A stretch of DNA of 64,000 nucleotides from Verrucomicrobiales bacterium (GCA_012960505.1 DUBC01000036.1:180433-244432); one strand, 5' to 3'; shown: positions 1 to 9,523, counted from the first letter of the stretch. The notes: a model not told the origin generated them from the sequence alone. A program made the numbers and translations.

Positions 1-429
1 GTTCTTACAAGCCCCAGCAAGGATGGTGAAATTGTAGTGCAAGTAATGAAGAGGTTTGGAGTTGAGACTGTCCGTGGGTCAAGTAATCGGAGTTCAGTGA
101 ATGCTTTGAGAAGGCTTGTAAAGTACTTGGAAAAGAATAATGGATCAGATGTCGTGATTACTCCTGATGGACCTCGAGGGCCGGTCCATGTTCTGCAGCC
201 TGGAGTTATGAAGCTTGCTCAGATTACAGGTTTTCCTATTTTACCTATAACTATCCTTTATAGTAGGTCCATGGTACTAAAAACCTGGGATAAGTTTGAG
301 ATACCTTTTCCTTTTTCTAAGGTGAAGGTATTGTTCAATCATTTCCATCACATTGAAAACACTTCTGACAAACAAGAATTTGAAGCCATGAGAATTAGGC
401 TTGAAGAAGGCCTTAAAGCTTTGCCTTGA
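1..429 (+). CDS. Lysophospholipid acyltransferase family protein (DUF374), 5' end missing
   Basis: The frame is open from base 1 and ends at 429, so this is the C-terminal 142 residues of a gene that starts outside the window. The motif ITPDGPRGP at about 151-180, preceded by a TVRGSS motif and followed by a PG-x-MKLAQ-x-TG segment, is characteristic of DUF374 proteins in the LPLAT acyltransferase superfamily. These membrane-associated enzymes are thought to acylate lipid A or lysophospholipids; the exact substrate is unknown. The HX4D catalytic motif would lie upstream of the window and cannot be checked. folD follows after 31 bp on the same strand. Confidence 0.8.
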   Translation, partial: VLTSPSKDGEIVVQVMKRFGVETVRGSSNRSSVNALRRLVKYLEKNNGSDVVITPDGPRGPVHVLQPGVMKLAQITGFPILPITILYSRSMVLKTWDKFEIPFPFSKVKVLFNHFHHIENTSDKQEFEAMRIRLEEGLKALP

Positions 430-460
430 TAGTGTATAGAATAGAACCATTTAACTGATA

Positions 461-1345
461 ATGATGAAAATAATTAATGGTAAATCCATATCTGAAAATG
501 TCCTTGAGGAATGTCGTATAGATGTAGAAAACCTCAAAGAACAAGGAGTGAAACCTGGTCTTGCGGTAGTTCTCGTTGGCAATGATCCAGCATCAAAGGC
601 CTACGTTGGAAGTAAGGTAAGGACATGCATAAAATTAGGGCTTCATTCTTTGAAAATCGAACTTCCAGAATCTACGAGCCAAGAGGAGCTACTAAAGGTA
701 ATAGATCAGCTCAATAATGATTCAGAGATCCATGGGATCCTAGTCCAATCTCCACCACCTAATCATATAGATGAATCAGCTGTGGTTTTGGCAATTGATC
801 CGGCCAAAGACGTTGATGGATTTCATCCTGAAAACGTAGCCAAGCTTGCGCTTGAGGATCCGAGCGGATTTGTTCCATGCACTCCCTTAGGTTGCCAAAG
901 ATTGCTTGCAGAGTATTCGATTGATACAAACGGAGCCAATGTTGTAATAGTCGGAAGAAGCATGATCGTTGGGAAGCCGTTGGCTTTATTGCTAATGGCT
1001 AAAGGGCCATTAGGGAATGCGACAGTGACAGTTGCACATTCTAGGACTAAGGGTCTTGAGAAAATTTGTAAAGAGGCAGACATTTTAATAGCTGCTGTTG
1101 GCAGGCCTAAGTTTCTTAGCAGAGAGCATGTCAAGGAAGGGGCAGTTGTTATTGATGTTGGAATAAATAGAGTCGATGACAATTCATCAAACAAGGGGTA
1201 TCGCCTAGTGGGTGATGTTGACTTTGAGGGTGTGGCTGAAATTTGCAGTGCTATTACGCCTGTCCCAGGCGGGGTTGGTCCGATGACGATTGCAATGCTT
1301 ATTTCTAATACAATTAAGGCCTGTCGGAATTCTTTGAGTGATTAG
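461..1345 (+). CDS. folD: Bifunctional methylene-THF dehydrogenase / methenyl-THF cyclohydrolase FolD
   Basis: Cytosolic one-carbon enzyme that interconverts 5,10-methylene-THF, 5,10-methenyl-THF and 10-formyl-THF with NADP. The 294-residue length is normal. The YVGSK motif (residues 48-52) carries the catalytic lysine. The folate-site segment DVDGFHPEN, the PCTPLG motif, the NADP-binding [10 protein letters not shown] loop and the C-terminal [11 protein letters not shown] are all present. The usual QLPLP segment reads QSPPP here, a mild deviation. Two adjacent ATGs (461, 464) are possible starts and neither has a clear Shine-Dalgarno. purU, which opposes it in the one-carbon pool, lies far away at 51.4 kb. 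Confidence 0.97.
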   Translation: MMKIINGKSISENVLEECRIDVENLKEQGVKPGLAVVLVGNDPASKAYVGSKVRTCIKLGLHSLKIELPESTSQEELLKVIDQLNNDSEIHGILVQSPPPNHIDESAVVLAIDPAKDVDGFHPENVAKLALEDPSGFVPCTPLGCQRLLAEYSIDTNGANVVIVGRSMIVGKPLALLLMAKGPLGNATVTVAHSRTKGLEKICKEADILIAAVGRPKFLSREHVKEGAVVIDVGINRVDDNSSNKGYRLVGDVDFEGVAEICSAITPVPGGVGPMTIAMLISNTIKACRNSLSD

Positions 1346-1397
1346 GTCTTTATGATTTTACTGGGGTTACCCTAAACTAAATCTTAAAACGAACCGA

Positions 1398-1670
1398 ATG
1401 TCTGTTGTAGCAATTGTCCTTGATGAATCGAACATCGATGAGATGAGAGGTTGGTCAGCATCAATTGCTCAGTCCCTTGATGTCCCTTTGAAGGTTTCTT
1501 GCGTTCAAAATAATGAGAATTTTCTTGAAGCCTCTCCTAGCGCTTCATCAAAACCTGAAGGGGATTTGCAAGTGACTGACGTCATTCCTCTCGGCTCAAC
1601 ATTGATAGAAAAATTATCAAGCAAGATTTTAGGTCATAGCGAAGTTTCACCAAGCCAAGAAAAAGGTTAA
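1398..1670 (+). CDS. Hypothetical protein, 90 aa, translationally coupled to the helicase
   Basis: I do not recognise the family with confidence. The first 30 residues (VAIVLDESNIDEM, then an amphipathic helix and VPLKVSCV) resemble the first beta-alpha-beta unit of a universal-stress-protein-like fold. The rest is Ser/Pro-rich and looks disordered. It could be a degraded USP-type domain or a small partner of the helicase. Its stop overlaps the helicase start by one base (TAATG at 1668-1672), which supports a real, co-translated gene. No signal peptide or membrane segment is visible. Confidence 0.6.
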   Translation: MSVVAIVLDESNIDEMRGWSASIAQSLDVPLKVSCVQNNENFLEASPSASSKPEGDLQVTDVIPLGSTLIEKLSSKILGHSEVSPSQEKG

Positions 1671-3676
1671 TGAGTCGATCTACTCTCGATTCCAAAGGAA
1701 AGGGAAAAACGTTGCCTGAAAGAATGGTTTCTTTTTTTGGTCCAGATGGAATTCTCTCAATGTCAGGAGGTTTTGAGTTCCGTCCTCAACAACAAGATAT
1801 GGCAAAGCTCGTTTCGAAAGCTTTGACTTCATCTTCTTCCTTAATAGTTGAGGCTGGGACCGGAGTTGGCAAATCGTTGGCGTATCTTGCTCCGTCAGTA
1901 AACTTTGCCTTGGAGAATGACCGTAAAGCAGTGATATCAACTCATACAATTAATCTCCAAGAGCAGCTTGTAGATAAGGATTTGCCTCTGTTGGCCAAGT
2001 TGATCGAAAATGGGTTCAGTGTGGTTCTGATGAAGGGTAGGGGGAACTACCTTTGTCCTAGGAGATTGAAGATAGCTTTATCTAATGGTTCTAACCTTTT
2101 TGATATTGATGACTTAGATGAACTTGATGCGATTAGGGATTGGGCTGAAGATACACATGATGGGACTCTCAGTGATATGGACTTTGAACCGTCAATGAGA
2201 GTCTGGTCTCAGGTGTGCAGTGAGAGTCATTTGTGTACACCTAGGACTTGCGGGCATGACGGTTTATGCTTTTACCAAACAACAAGGAAGCAAGCTACGA
2301 TGGCGGATATTGTTGTTATTAATCATACCCTACTCTTTACAATGATGGGAGCAAATGATGGGTCGGATGATATTGGAGAAGGATTCATCTTTCCTAGAGA
2401 TTTCCTTATCATTGATGAAGCTCATACATTGGAAAATGTTGCTGCAAAGCAGTTGGGATTAAGAGTTTCTAGAGCAGGAATTCGTTTTGATATTAACCGC
2501 TTGTATGATGTGAAAAGGAAGAGGGGAATGTTCCAAGTGATAAGACATACTGAAGGAGTTCATTGTGTTGTTGCGCTAAATGATGCTATTTCTAATTTCT
2601 TTGGTTTGGTTGAATCATCGTGTGAATTTAGTTCTTGGGGAAACGAGTGCAGGGTCCGAAGCCGTGGAGTTGTCGAGGATACTCTTGCTGAATATTTCCT
2701 TGAAGTTGAAAAGAACATTTCTATTGCTTCAGAAAAGGTGACTAGCGATTCTAATCGAAACGAGATTCTTGATTTAGGAAGGAGAATAAAGGGATGGCGT
2801 ATTTCAATAAATGAATTTCTAGAGCAATCACTGGATGGTCATGTTTATTGGGTGGAGAGGTCCAAGGGTTCAGGGGATAATATTGTATTGAACAGCTCCC
2901 CAAGTGATGTGTCAGATGAATTGAATGATCTTTTTTTTAACAAAAAGAATGCATGTGTATTAACGAGTGCAACTTTATCTGTAGGTGAAAACAAGGAACC
3001 GATAGGCTACTTCAAAAACAGGGTCGGTGCAGAGTCTGTTAATTCTGTTAGGATTGGAAGCCCTTTTGATTATGAAAAACAGATGAGGATCTATTTGGTG
3101 AAAAGTATTCAGGACCCGAGATCTGATGGTTACGAGGCTGACTTAGCTCGCTGGATTGAGCATTTTGTGGAGAAGTCAAAAGGGCGAGCATTTGTTCTGT
3201 TTACGAGTTACAAATTAATGAATTCGGTTGCTCTGAAAATGAATGATAAAATCAAGAATATGGGATATAAGCTGTTAGTACAGGGAAAAAAAATGCCGAG
3301 AAATAAGCTGCTAAATGTTTTTAGGCAAGACCCTTCCAGCGTATTGTTTGGGACTGATAGTTTTTGGGCAGGAGTCGATGTGCCGGGGGACGCACTTTCC
3401 AATGTAATCGTGACGAGGTTACCGTTTGCTGTGCCTGATCATCCTCTGACGGCATCGAGGTTGGAAGCTATTGAAGAAAGTGGGGGGAATTCCTTTTTAG
3501 AATACACTGTGCCTGAAGCAATATTAAAATTGAGGCAAGGCGTTGGTAGATTGATTCGTTCTTCTTCAGATCAAGGAATTGTGGTTGTCTTGGATAATAG
3601 GATCCTTCTGAAGCAATACGGCAAAGCATTCATTAGGGCGCTGCCGAACGCTCCGATTGAGATTGTTGAAGATTAA
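1670..3676 (+). CDS. dinG: DinG/XPD-like ATP-dependent DNA helicase with Fe-S cysteines
   Basis: Superfamily 2 helicase of the DinG/YoaA/XPD group, 668 residues, probably a 5'-3' DNA helicase in repair or replication-conflict resolution. Walker A is EAGTGVGKS (residues 61-69) and the DEAH box is at 249-252. Motif VI RQGVGRLIRS starts near residue 622. Cysteines at 129, 183, 189, 194 and 200 sit between Walker A and DEAH, where the Fe-S cluster of this family lies. An AAAAAGG Shine-Dalgarno-like stretch precedes the ATG, and the start overlaps the upstream stop by one base. Its stop overlaps the convergent aroD stop by 4 bp. dinG and yoaA cannot be separated from sequence alone. Confidence 0.93.
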   Translation: MSRSTLDSKGKGKTLPERMVSFFGPDGILSMSGGFEFRPQQQDMAKLVSKALTSSSSLIVEAGTGVGKSLAYLAPSVNFALENDRKAVISTHTINLQEQLVDKDLPLLAKLIENGFSVVLMKGRGNYLCPRRLKIALSNGSNLFDIDDLDELDAIRDWAEDTHDGTLSDMDFEPSMRVWSQVCSESHLCTPRTCGHDGLCFYQTTRKQATMADIVVINHTLLFTMMGANDGSDDIGEGFIFPRDFLIIDEAHTLENVAAKQLGLRVSRAGIRFDINRLYDVKRKRGMFQVIRHTEGVHCVVALNDAISNFFGLVESSCEFSSWGNECRVRSRGVVEDTLAEYFLEVEKNISIASEKVTSDSNRNEILDLGRRIKGWRISINEFLEQSLDGHVYWVERSKGSGDNIVLNSSPSDVSDELNDLFFNKKNACVLTSATLSVGENKEPIGYFKNRVGAESVNSVRIGSPFDYEKQMRIYLVKSIQDPRSDGYEADLARWIEHFVEKSKGRAFVLFTSYKLMNSVALKMNDKIKNMGYKLLVQGKKMPRNKLLNVFRQDPSSVLFGTDSFWAGVDVPGDALSNVIVTRLPFAVPDHPLTASRLEAIEESGGNSFLEYTVPEAILKLRQGVGRLIRSSSDQGIVVVLDNRILLKQYGKAFIRALPNAPIEIVED

Positions 3677-4377
3677 GTAGCTGATTGGATTTTATTTGCG
3701 GCTTTAAGAATCTCTTTGAAATTACTTACTTTCCATTGGCCCGGTACATTTGCTGATTCGAGGGCGGCGTAATTTAGGACAGATCCGCACTGTGCAGCTA
3801 ATAAACGGGAAGCCATTCCCAAACGTCCCATCCCCATAACTGAGAGGTGGTGCGATTCAAATAAATCAAAGAGATTCATAAGGTTGACGATGTCCTTGAA
3901 GTGATTTGTGGTTGTTGCAATTTTAACAACGTCGGCTCCTCTTTCATAGCCTTCAGTTACTTTGTCTTGAAGGTGTTCTTTTTCTGGCGTTTCAATGAAA
4001 TCATGAGAGGAAAGAATGATCAATAATTCTTCTGATTTAGCTAATGTTAGTATGTCCTTCATGTCTTCAGCATGATTGATCTCAATATCGAGAGCTGATA
4101 CGTGCGGAATGAGTGGAGTGATAACGCTTTGTCTTTTTATTGGATCCCTGAACTCTTCGGTTCCTCCTTCGTCTGGATGCCTGCAAGTGAGAAGGATAGG
4201 GGCATTGATTTTTGATATCTTTTGTTTGAGATCAGGAACTGACATCAGTAGATCAATTCGTATTTCAACAATATCAAACTGATCTGATTTTTCGGTCGAT
4301 GAAATATTTTCCAAGGAATATTCGTCAACTATAGGAATTACAATGTTTGCTTGTTCCAAGAAAATTGACTTTTTCAT
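3673..4377 (-). CDS. aroD: Type I 3-dehydroquinate dehydratase AroD
   Basis: Third step of the shikimate pathway: dehydration of 3-dehydroquinate through a Schiff-base intermediate. The 234-residue length is typical of type I enzymes. The EIR motif (E38, R40), catalytic His125 in SSHDF, the Schiff-base lysine K152 in VVKIAT and the GRLG motif around R185 are all present. It is convergent with the helicase and the two stops share the palindrome TTAA (3673-3676). The start faces the sugar transferase gene across an 82-bp divergent promoter region. Confidence 0.96.
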   Translation of the reverse strand: MKKSIFLEQANIVIPIVDEYSLENISSTEKSDQFDIVEIRIDLLMSVPDLKQKISKINAPILLTCRHPDEGGTEEFRDPIKRQSVITPLIPHVSALDIEINHAEDMKDILTLAKSEELLIILSSHDFIETPEKEHLQDKVTEGYERGADVVKIATTTNHFKDIVNLMNLFDLFESHHLSVMGMGRLGMASRLLAAQCGSVLNYAALESANVPGQWKVSNFKEILKAANKIQSAT

Positions 4378-4459
4378 GATTTAAGAGTTTTGTTTTATTG
4401 CCTACGAAGGCACTTGCGTCATTGTTTACTAATTAACCCTACAACTAGATAAAGCATCA

Positions 4460-5854
4460 ATGCTTGGGCGGAAACAGGAAATTAATCTTAAGCTCAACCA
4501 AATCACTGACGGTTTGGTACTTGTCGTTGCTTTCTGGATATCTCATAAGCTTCGTTATGATAATTATGGGGGCATTTGGCCAGAAAGTGTAAAGATTCCA
4601 GTTTTCAAAGACTTTATTTGGCTCATGGCCATTGTGGTGCCTTTCACTCCTTTGATTTTAGAGATGACAGGCTATTACCATCATCCATTACAAAAAACGA
4701 TTCTTCTTTCTCTTAAGCAATTCGCAAAAACTCTTGTTATTACCGGAGTGTTGATTGGCGGATTTATTGTCTTCAATCGAGTGGGAGATATCAGTCGTGG
4801 ATTTTTAATTTTATTGACCCTATTAGGAGGGGGTATGCTTTTGGCTAAGGAGTATTTACTTAAAAGATTTATTCGGAGGCAGGTTAAATTGGGGAAGTGG
4901 CAAGAAGAAGTGGTTTTAGTTGGAGATGCTGAAGAGATGAATCGTTTCGAGGATGAGCTCATTTCGGATCTTTCCTTTGGGTTGAAAGTGGTTAAAAAAA
5001 TTGATTTGGAAAATTCAGATTCTAATGAATTGGTTAAATCGCTACATGAATATTCAGTGAAGAGAGTTTTCTTTGCTGCCAAAAATGTAAGTTTTGGTAA
5101 GGTTCAAATAGCAGTAAATGAGTGCGAAGTAGAAGGGGTTGAAGTCTGGTTGTCTGCTGACTTTATTGAAACGACAATAGCAAGACCCAGTCTAGATGCA
5201 TTTGGCGGAAGTCTAATGATGGTCTTTCGAAGCGCGCCAGAAGCTACCTGGGCGATGCTCGTTAAGGGACTAACCGATAGAGTTCTGGCCCTAGTTCTAA
5301 TAATAGCAACTGTTCCTTTGTGGGTTTTTGCAATGATAGGTATTAAAATTTCCTCGCCTGGCGCGATTTTATTCAAACAAAAGCGAGGAGGAAGGAGTGG
5401 AAAACCTTTTAAGATGTATAAGTTCAGAACGATGGTGGCTGAAGCAGAAGAAAAGAAGGCCGAGCTAATTGATATGAATGAAATGAGTGGTCCTGTATTT
5501 AAAATTCAAAATGATCCTCGAGTCTTTCCTTTCGGAGATTTTCTTCGCAAGTGGAGCATTGATGAATTGCCCCAACTCTTAAATGTTTTATTGGGTCAAA
5601 TGAGCATAGTAGGCCCGAGGCCGCTTCCAATAGATGAGGTTGAAAAAATCCAAGAATCCTCTCATCGGCGAAGATTGAGTATGAAACCTGGAATTACTTG
5701 TGTGTGGCAGATCTCAGGCAGGAGTGAAATAACGAGTTTCGATGAGTGGGTAAAACTTGATCTAGAGTACATTGATGGATGGTCATTAGGGCTCGATTTA
5801 AAGATACTTCTAAAAACACTCCCTGCCGTTTTTTTAAAGAGAGGGGCAAGGTAA
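4460..5854 (+). CDS. Exopolysaccharide polyprenyl-phosphate sugar-1-phosphate transferase (WcaJ/WbaP type)
   Basis: Integral membrane initiator of exopolysaccharide or O-antigen synthesis that moves a sugar-1-phosphate from a nucleotide sugar to undecaprenyl phosphate. At 464 residues it has the usual form: hydrophobic N-terminal helices (about 15-135), a central Rossmann-like domain, one more membrane helix near 275-295 and the C-terminal bacterial sugar transferase domain. The catalytic half contains KMYKFRTM, IDELPQLLNV and MSIVGPRPLP. It ends with a YIDGWSLGLDLKIL segment typical of the family. No other polysaccharide genes are adjacent, so the polymer is unknown. Start context is A/T-rich without a Shine-Dalgarno. 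Confidence 0.93.
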   Translation: MLGRKQEINLKLNQITDGLVLVVAFWISHKLRYDNYGGIWPESVKIPVFKDFIWLMAIVVPFTPLILEMTGYYHHPLQKTILLSLKQFAKTLVITGVLIGGFIVFNRVGDISRGFLILLTLLGGGMLLAKEYLLKRFIRRQVKLGKWQEEVVLVGDAEEMNRFEDELISDLSFGLKVVKKIDLENSDSNELVKSLHEYSVKRVFFAAKNVSFGKVQIAVNECEVEGVEVWLSADFIETTIARPSLDAFGGSLMMVFRSAPEATWAMLVKGLTDRVLALVLIIATVPLWVFAMIGIKISSPGAILFKQKRGGRSGKPFKMYKFRTMVAEAEEKKAELIDMNEMSGPVFKIQNDPRVFPFGDFLRKWSIDELPQLLNVLLGQMSIVGPRPLPIDEVEKIQESSHRRRLSMKPGITCVWQISGRSEITSFDEWVKLDLEYIDGWSLGLDLKILLKTLPAVFLKRGAR

Positions 5855-6039
5855 TGTGATGGATTGCTGTTAAGATTTTTTTTAACAATTAATCTTAGAA
5901 TCTTAATTCTTTTTATATTTTTTATAATTGGATGCTGGATTAGAACTCTGATTACTTGATTTTATAATGATATCTTGATTATAGTTAAAAAATCGGCTAT
6001 TCACTTCACCCCACATAACCCGCTTAAACTACCTCAGAT
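5855..6039. other. AT-rich intergenic region before the pilus-like operon
   Basis: Very AT-rich spacer. TGTTAA and TTAACA flank a T-run at about 5868-5890 and could form a weak hairpin after the sugar transferase gene, but it is too weak to call a terminator. A TTG-initiated extension of the next gene into this stretch is possible on paper. I reject it because the downstream ATG begins an excellent signal peptide. Confidence 0.4.
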
Positions 6040-6061
6040 TTGTTCTATTTCTTTAGAACAA
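6040..6061 (+). promoter_or_regulatory. Perfect 8-bp inverted repeat in the leader of the pilus-like operon
   Basis: TTGTTCTA (6040-6047) and TAGAACAA (6054-6061) are perfectly complementary around a 6-nt loop, 30 bp before the first ATG of the operon. No T-tract follows, so it is not an intrinsic terminator. It could be an operator palindrome or an mRNA hairpin in the 5' UTR. Function is inferred from position only. Confidence 0.5.
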
Positions 6062-6091
6062 TACACAAAAATACATTCCCATTCTGTTAAT

Positions 6092-6679
6092 ATGAAAAAT
6101 TCAGTACTCATACTTACCTGTATCCTTCTGACAGTTTTTAACTATAGCGCATTTGCCCAAAAAGCTATGGTGAATAAGCCAACTGTTTCTACCCTTAAGA
6201 GTCCAGATTTTGAGGTGGGCAGCGGAATCAAAGAGCCTAAAGGTGAAAGAAAAGATTGGCTGCAAATTGAAGTTGCTTTCAGATTGGATTCTGCTTCACG
6301 TGATGATTTCATTGAGGCAGTTGAAGTGAAGTTCTTCGTTCTTCCAAAATCCGCTCAACCTAAATATAAAAAGCTGTACACGGCCGTAGTTAATCATGTC
6401 GACTTACCAAAGGGTGAGACTCTTCGTTCATCTGTTTTCTTGTCTCCAAATTCTTTGGCTAGAATTTACGGTAAGGGCAAAAAGCCAAACCCTCGCGATT
6501 TGATGGTAGCTGTAGAACTTCACTCTGGTCAAATAATAGGAGGAGAGGTCACTGATGGAAAGTCAAGTCGCTGGTGGCAGAAGTCAGATGCTCCAACGGA
6601 TTCATCAATGCTCCGCCCGAAAAGCAAGACTCCATTCGCGTATCTCTGGTTTGATAGTTATGCAGAAACGCGCGACTAA
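6092..6679 (+). CDS. Exported small protein of the pilus-like operon (Amuc_1102-like position)
   Basis: 195 residues. The ATG at 6092 starts a clear signal peptide (MKNSVLILTCILL, cleavage probably near FAQ-KA), which decides the start over the longer TTG reading at 5975. The mature part is predicted mostly beta and rich in charged residues. I recognise no catalytic motif. By order (exported protein, PilM-like, two membrane proteins, secretin) it occupies the place of Amuc_1102 in Akkermansia muciniphila. That assignment rests on synteny and size, not on a residue-level match. The next gene follows after 66 bp of very AT-rich sequence. Confidence 0.7.
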   Translation: MKNSVLILTCILLTVFNYSAFAQKAMVNKPTVSTLKSPDFEVGSGIKEPKGERKDWLQIEVAFRLDSASRDDFIEAVEVKFFVLPKSAQPKYKKLYTAVVNHVDLPKGETLRSSVFLSPNSLARIYGKGKKPNPRDLMVAVELHSGQIIGGEVTDGKSSRWWQKSDAPTDSSMLRPKSKTPFAYLWFDSYAETRD

Positions 6680-6745
6680 CAAGATGAGAATAATTAAAAT
6701 ATACATTTAATAATTTAATTTGACCAACGCTTTACAATTTATCAA

Positions 6746-8494
6746 ATGGCCGACAAGAAATCGATAGTAACACTCGACATTGGATCTCAAAGGGTCACCA
6801 TGGCCCGGTTCAGTTTATCAAAGGGAAGTTTGATTCTTCAGAACTATTCTTACCAATACTTGGTAGGTGATCCTGCTGCTGATTCAGCAAGAATTTCTCA
6901 AGTCTCTGCAGCGGTAAAAGAATTAGCTTCTACTCTCGGGTTATCTGGAAGTGATGTCTATTATACAATCTCCGGGCATGCGGTCTTTACGAGGTTCTTG
7001 TCCTTGCCAAGTAAGCTTAAAGGTCCTGACCTAAGACAACTAGTTGAATTTGAAGCTCAGCAAAATGTTCCGTTTCCTATTGAGGAGGTTACCTGGGACT
7101 TTCAGCGTGTTTCATCTTCTGATTCTAATGATGAGGCTGAAGTTCTTCTCGTTGCTATCAAGAATGATGCAATAGATGAAATAAACGAAGCTGTTGAGGA
7201 TGGTTCATTAGTTGGTAAAAGAGTTGATGTTGCTCCAGTGGCATTATTTAATGCCTTTAAATTTAGTTACCCTGAAACTGAAGACGCGGCACTTCTCATT
7301 GATGTGGGCGCCCGTACAACGGACCTCATTTATATTGAAGGGAAGAGAGTTTACACCAGGAGCGTGCCTGTAGGGGGTGCTGCTGCGAGCTCAGCTATTG
7401 CTAAGGAATTTGATATGAGTTTTGCTGATGCCGAAGAGCGTAAGATGCAGGACGGGTTCGTTTCGCTTGGAGGCGCGGCTGCGGATCATGAAGATCCAGG
7501 AATTGCGGCAATGTCAAAAGTTATTCGGACAACTATGACACGGCTACATTCAGAGATTATGCGGACAACGGGTAATTACAGGCAGGCAGGGGGAAGTGCG
7601 CCAACGATTGCTTATCTATGTGGAGGAAGCGCAGCGATGCCTTATTTGAGGGAGTTCTTGGCGGAAAAATTGGGATTTGAAGTTGAATACTTTAATGCAT
7701 TATCAAGCATTGAAATTGGTCCTGGAGTTGATGCTGAAGAGGTCGGGAAAGATGCTCATAATTTGGGTGAGCTTGTAGGCTTGGCTCTTCGAGATGTGGG
7801 TTCTGATAATATTTCCATTGATCTTGCTCCAAATGACATTTTATCAAGGAGAGAACTGGACAAAAAGAAACCGTTCTTGTTTGCAGCAGCAGCTTGTTGG
7901 TTTGTTTTGCTGATTATGGGAGTCCTTTATTATAATAACGGCAAAAGCATGGCTCAAAGCAATTTGAACCAACTCGATGGAGCACAAGACGTATTGTCAG
8001 GTTATGCTGGTAAAATTGACAAGGTAGAAGCAGAAGAGGAAAAAGGAGCGGATGAAGCTAAGCCAATCGAAGCGGCCGTTAAAGGGCGGACAGCTCATAT
8101 TGAGATCTTGAATCATCTTAATTCTATTGTTCAAAATGATAATGTATGGTTCGTGCAAATTGAACCACTATTCCAAGGATTCCCGGAAAAGGATGCAACC
8201 AAACTAGGGGAGAAGGATGTTAGCGGTAAATTCAAAAAGTCCAAGAAAAAGAAGAACGTGGGGGCTCCAGACGCTAATGTTATTACCCATTTCCGGTTAT
8301 ATGGAATGTATCGGGAGTCTTCACAGAGCCTTTATGGATTTCAGGAAAGGTTAAAGGAGAGTGTCATATTTGACGTGAAGGAAATGGATGAAAACAATAG
8401 AAGAGTGGTAGAAAAGGGAACTAATGAATACGCAGGGATGGTCAGGTATGATCTTCCCTTAGTTGAGCCTATACATACAAACAAAGCGAATTAA
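6746..8494 (+). CDS. pilM: PilM-like type IV pilus assembly protein with PilN-like membrane tail (Amuc_1101-like)
   Basis: Residues 1 to about 345 form an actin-like PilM domain: the phosphate-1 loop VTLDIGSQRVTMARF near the N-terminus, QQNVPFPIEEV, ALLIDVGARTTDL and CGGSAAMPYLREFL. PilM is a cytoplasmic ATPase-fold ring that anchors the pilus inner-membrane platform. The chain then continues through one membrane helix (about 376-395) into a roughly 185-residue outer segment. This gives a PilM-PilN-like fusion of 582 residues, whereas canonical PilM is near 350. The fusion could explain why no separate pilN is seen. It is the second gene of the operon. Confidence 0.85.
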   Translation: MADKKSIVTLDIGSQRVTMARFSLSKGSLILQNYSYQYLVGDPAADSARISQVSAAVKELASTLGLSGSDVYYTISGHAVFTRFLSLPSKLKGPDLRQLVEFEAQQNVPFPIEEVTWDFQRVSSSDSNDEAEVLLVAIKNDAIDEINEAVEDGSLVGKRVDVAPVALFNAFKFSYPETEDAALLIDVGARTTDLIYIEGKRVYTRSVPVGGAAASSAIAKEFDMSFADAEERKMQDGFVSLGGAAADHEDPGIAAMSKVIRTTMTRLHSEIMRTTGNYRQAGGSAPTIAYLCGGSAAMPYLREFLAEKLGFEVEYFNALSSIEIGPGVDAEEVGKDAHNLGELVGLALRDVGSDNISIDLAPNDILSRRELDKKKPFLFAAAACWFVLLIMGVLYYNNGKSMAQSNLNQLDGAQDVLSGYAGKIDKVEAEEEKGADEAKPIEAAVKGRTAHIEILNHLNSIVQNDNVWFVQIEPLFQGFPEKDATKLGEKDVSGKFKKSKKKKNVGAPDANVITHFRLYGMYRESSQSLYGFQERLKESVIFDVKEMDENNRRVVEKGTNEYAGMVRYDLPLVEPIHTNKAN

Positions 8495-8533
8495 CACCTA
8501 ATCAATCGAGTAAAAACCTTTTAATTAAATAGG

Positions 8534-9523
8534 ATGAAAAACAACAATTTCATAAAAATATATTCTATAATTATGATTGCGGGGACGCTCCTCCTTGGAT
8601 TTTTTATCTTTAAGGGGCATAGTAGTTATAACGCATTATCAGAAACTTTTGAGAACACGAAGAGGACCGTGAATAGTCTCCAGGCTAGAAAGATTTTTCC
8701 TGACGAGTCAAACTTAGAAGAGAAGCAACAGAGAGTCACTGCGTATGTCGGAGCAGTTGATAAACTCAAGGCTAAGGTGATCGAAGGGCAGCCGCCTCTT
8801 AATGAGGATTTGACCGAACAGGATTTTCGTCAGTTCATGAATCAGGAGAGTGAGTCTATTGTAGCCTTGGCTGCCAAAAACAAACTAATTCTACCAGAGA
8901 ATTTTGCATTCGGACTAGATGCTTATAAGCAGGGGAAGCCATTCCTTAAAGGAGCCATCGGTAGGCTCGAATGGCAACTAAATGCGGCTAAACAATTTAT
9001 TAAGATCGCAGCTAATTCAGGCATTGATTCGATTGATGAGTTTAACCGGGATGAGTTCCAAGAAGAGAACGAAGCTGCAGAACCGAAAGAAGAAGAGAGT
9101 TCTTCAAGGGGAAGCTCCTCAACAAGAAATCCATCAAGAACTTCAAAGAAAGATAAATCTTCCGATAATCCGATGGCCGGAGCAGATAATGTGATGGAGA
9201 CCTACAGGGTTACGACGGAGATCACTGGCAGTTACGAGTCACTCACTGCTTTTTTGAATGGCCTCGCCTCAAACAAGAACAGTTTCCTCTGGGTCAGGAA
9301 GATTCGGATCGAAAATGAAACGCAGGAAAGTCCGCGAAAGGGAGAAGTGAGTCTTCCCGTGCCGGTCCCCGGCGCTGAAGCGGATCTGGACGGAAAGACT
9401 GCGGAGATTGACGCTGCAGTATTATTCGGAAATGAAAAAATGCGGGCCAGAATTGTAATTGACGCTGTCCGTTTTAAAGGTGAAAAGGCTGTGAGTGAAG
9501 ATAAGAAAACTGCCAGTTCGTAA
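8534..9523 (+). CDS. Single-pass membrane protein of the pilus-like operon (Amuc_1100-like)
   Basis: 329 residues with one N-terminal membrane helix (about 8-28) followed by a large presumably periplasmic domain. This is the topology of PilO-type alignment proteins and of the Akkermansia protein Amuc_1100. A low-complexity Glu/Ser/Lys linker lies at about 177-215. After it, a compact domain with an ESLTAFLNGLA segment resembles the C-terminal fold of PilO/Amuc_1100. Assignment rests on position, topology and that segment. It lies 39 bp after the PilM-like gene and 37 bp before the next gene. Confidence 0.7.
   Translation: MKNNNFIKIYSIIMIAGTLLLGFFIFKGHSSYNALSETFENTKRTVNSLQARKIFPDESNLEEKQQRVTAYVGAVDKLKAKVIEGQPPLNEDLTEQDFRQFMNQESESIVALAAKNKLILPENFAFGLDAYKQGKPFLKGAIGRLEWQLNAAKQFIKIAANSGIDSIDEFNRDEFQEENEAAEPKEEESSSRGSSSTRNPSRTSKKDKSSDNPMAGADNVMETYRVTTEITGSYESLTAFLNGLASNKNSFLWVRKIRIENETQESPRKGEVSLPVPVPGAEADLDGKTAEIDAAVLFGNEKMRARIVIDAVRFKGEKAVSEDKKTASS

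Noticed and set aside
5975..6091. TTG start adding 39 residues to the Amuc_1102-like protein.
   Set aside because: The added part is not a signal peptide, while the ATG at 6092 begins a clear one.
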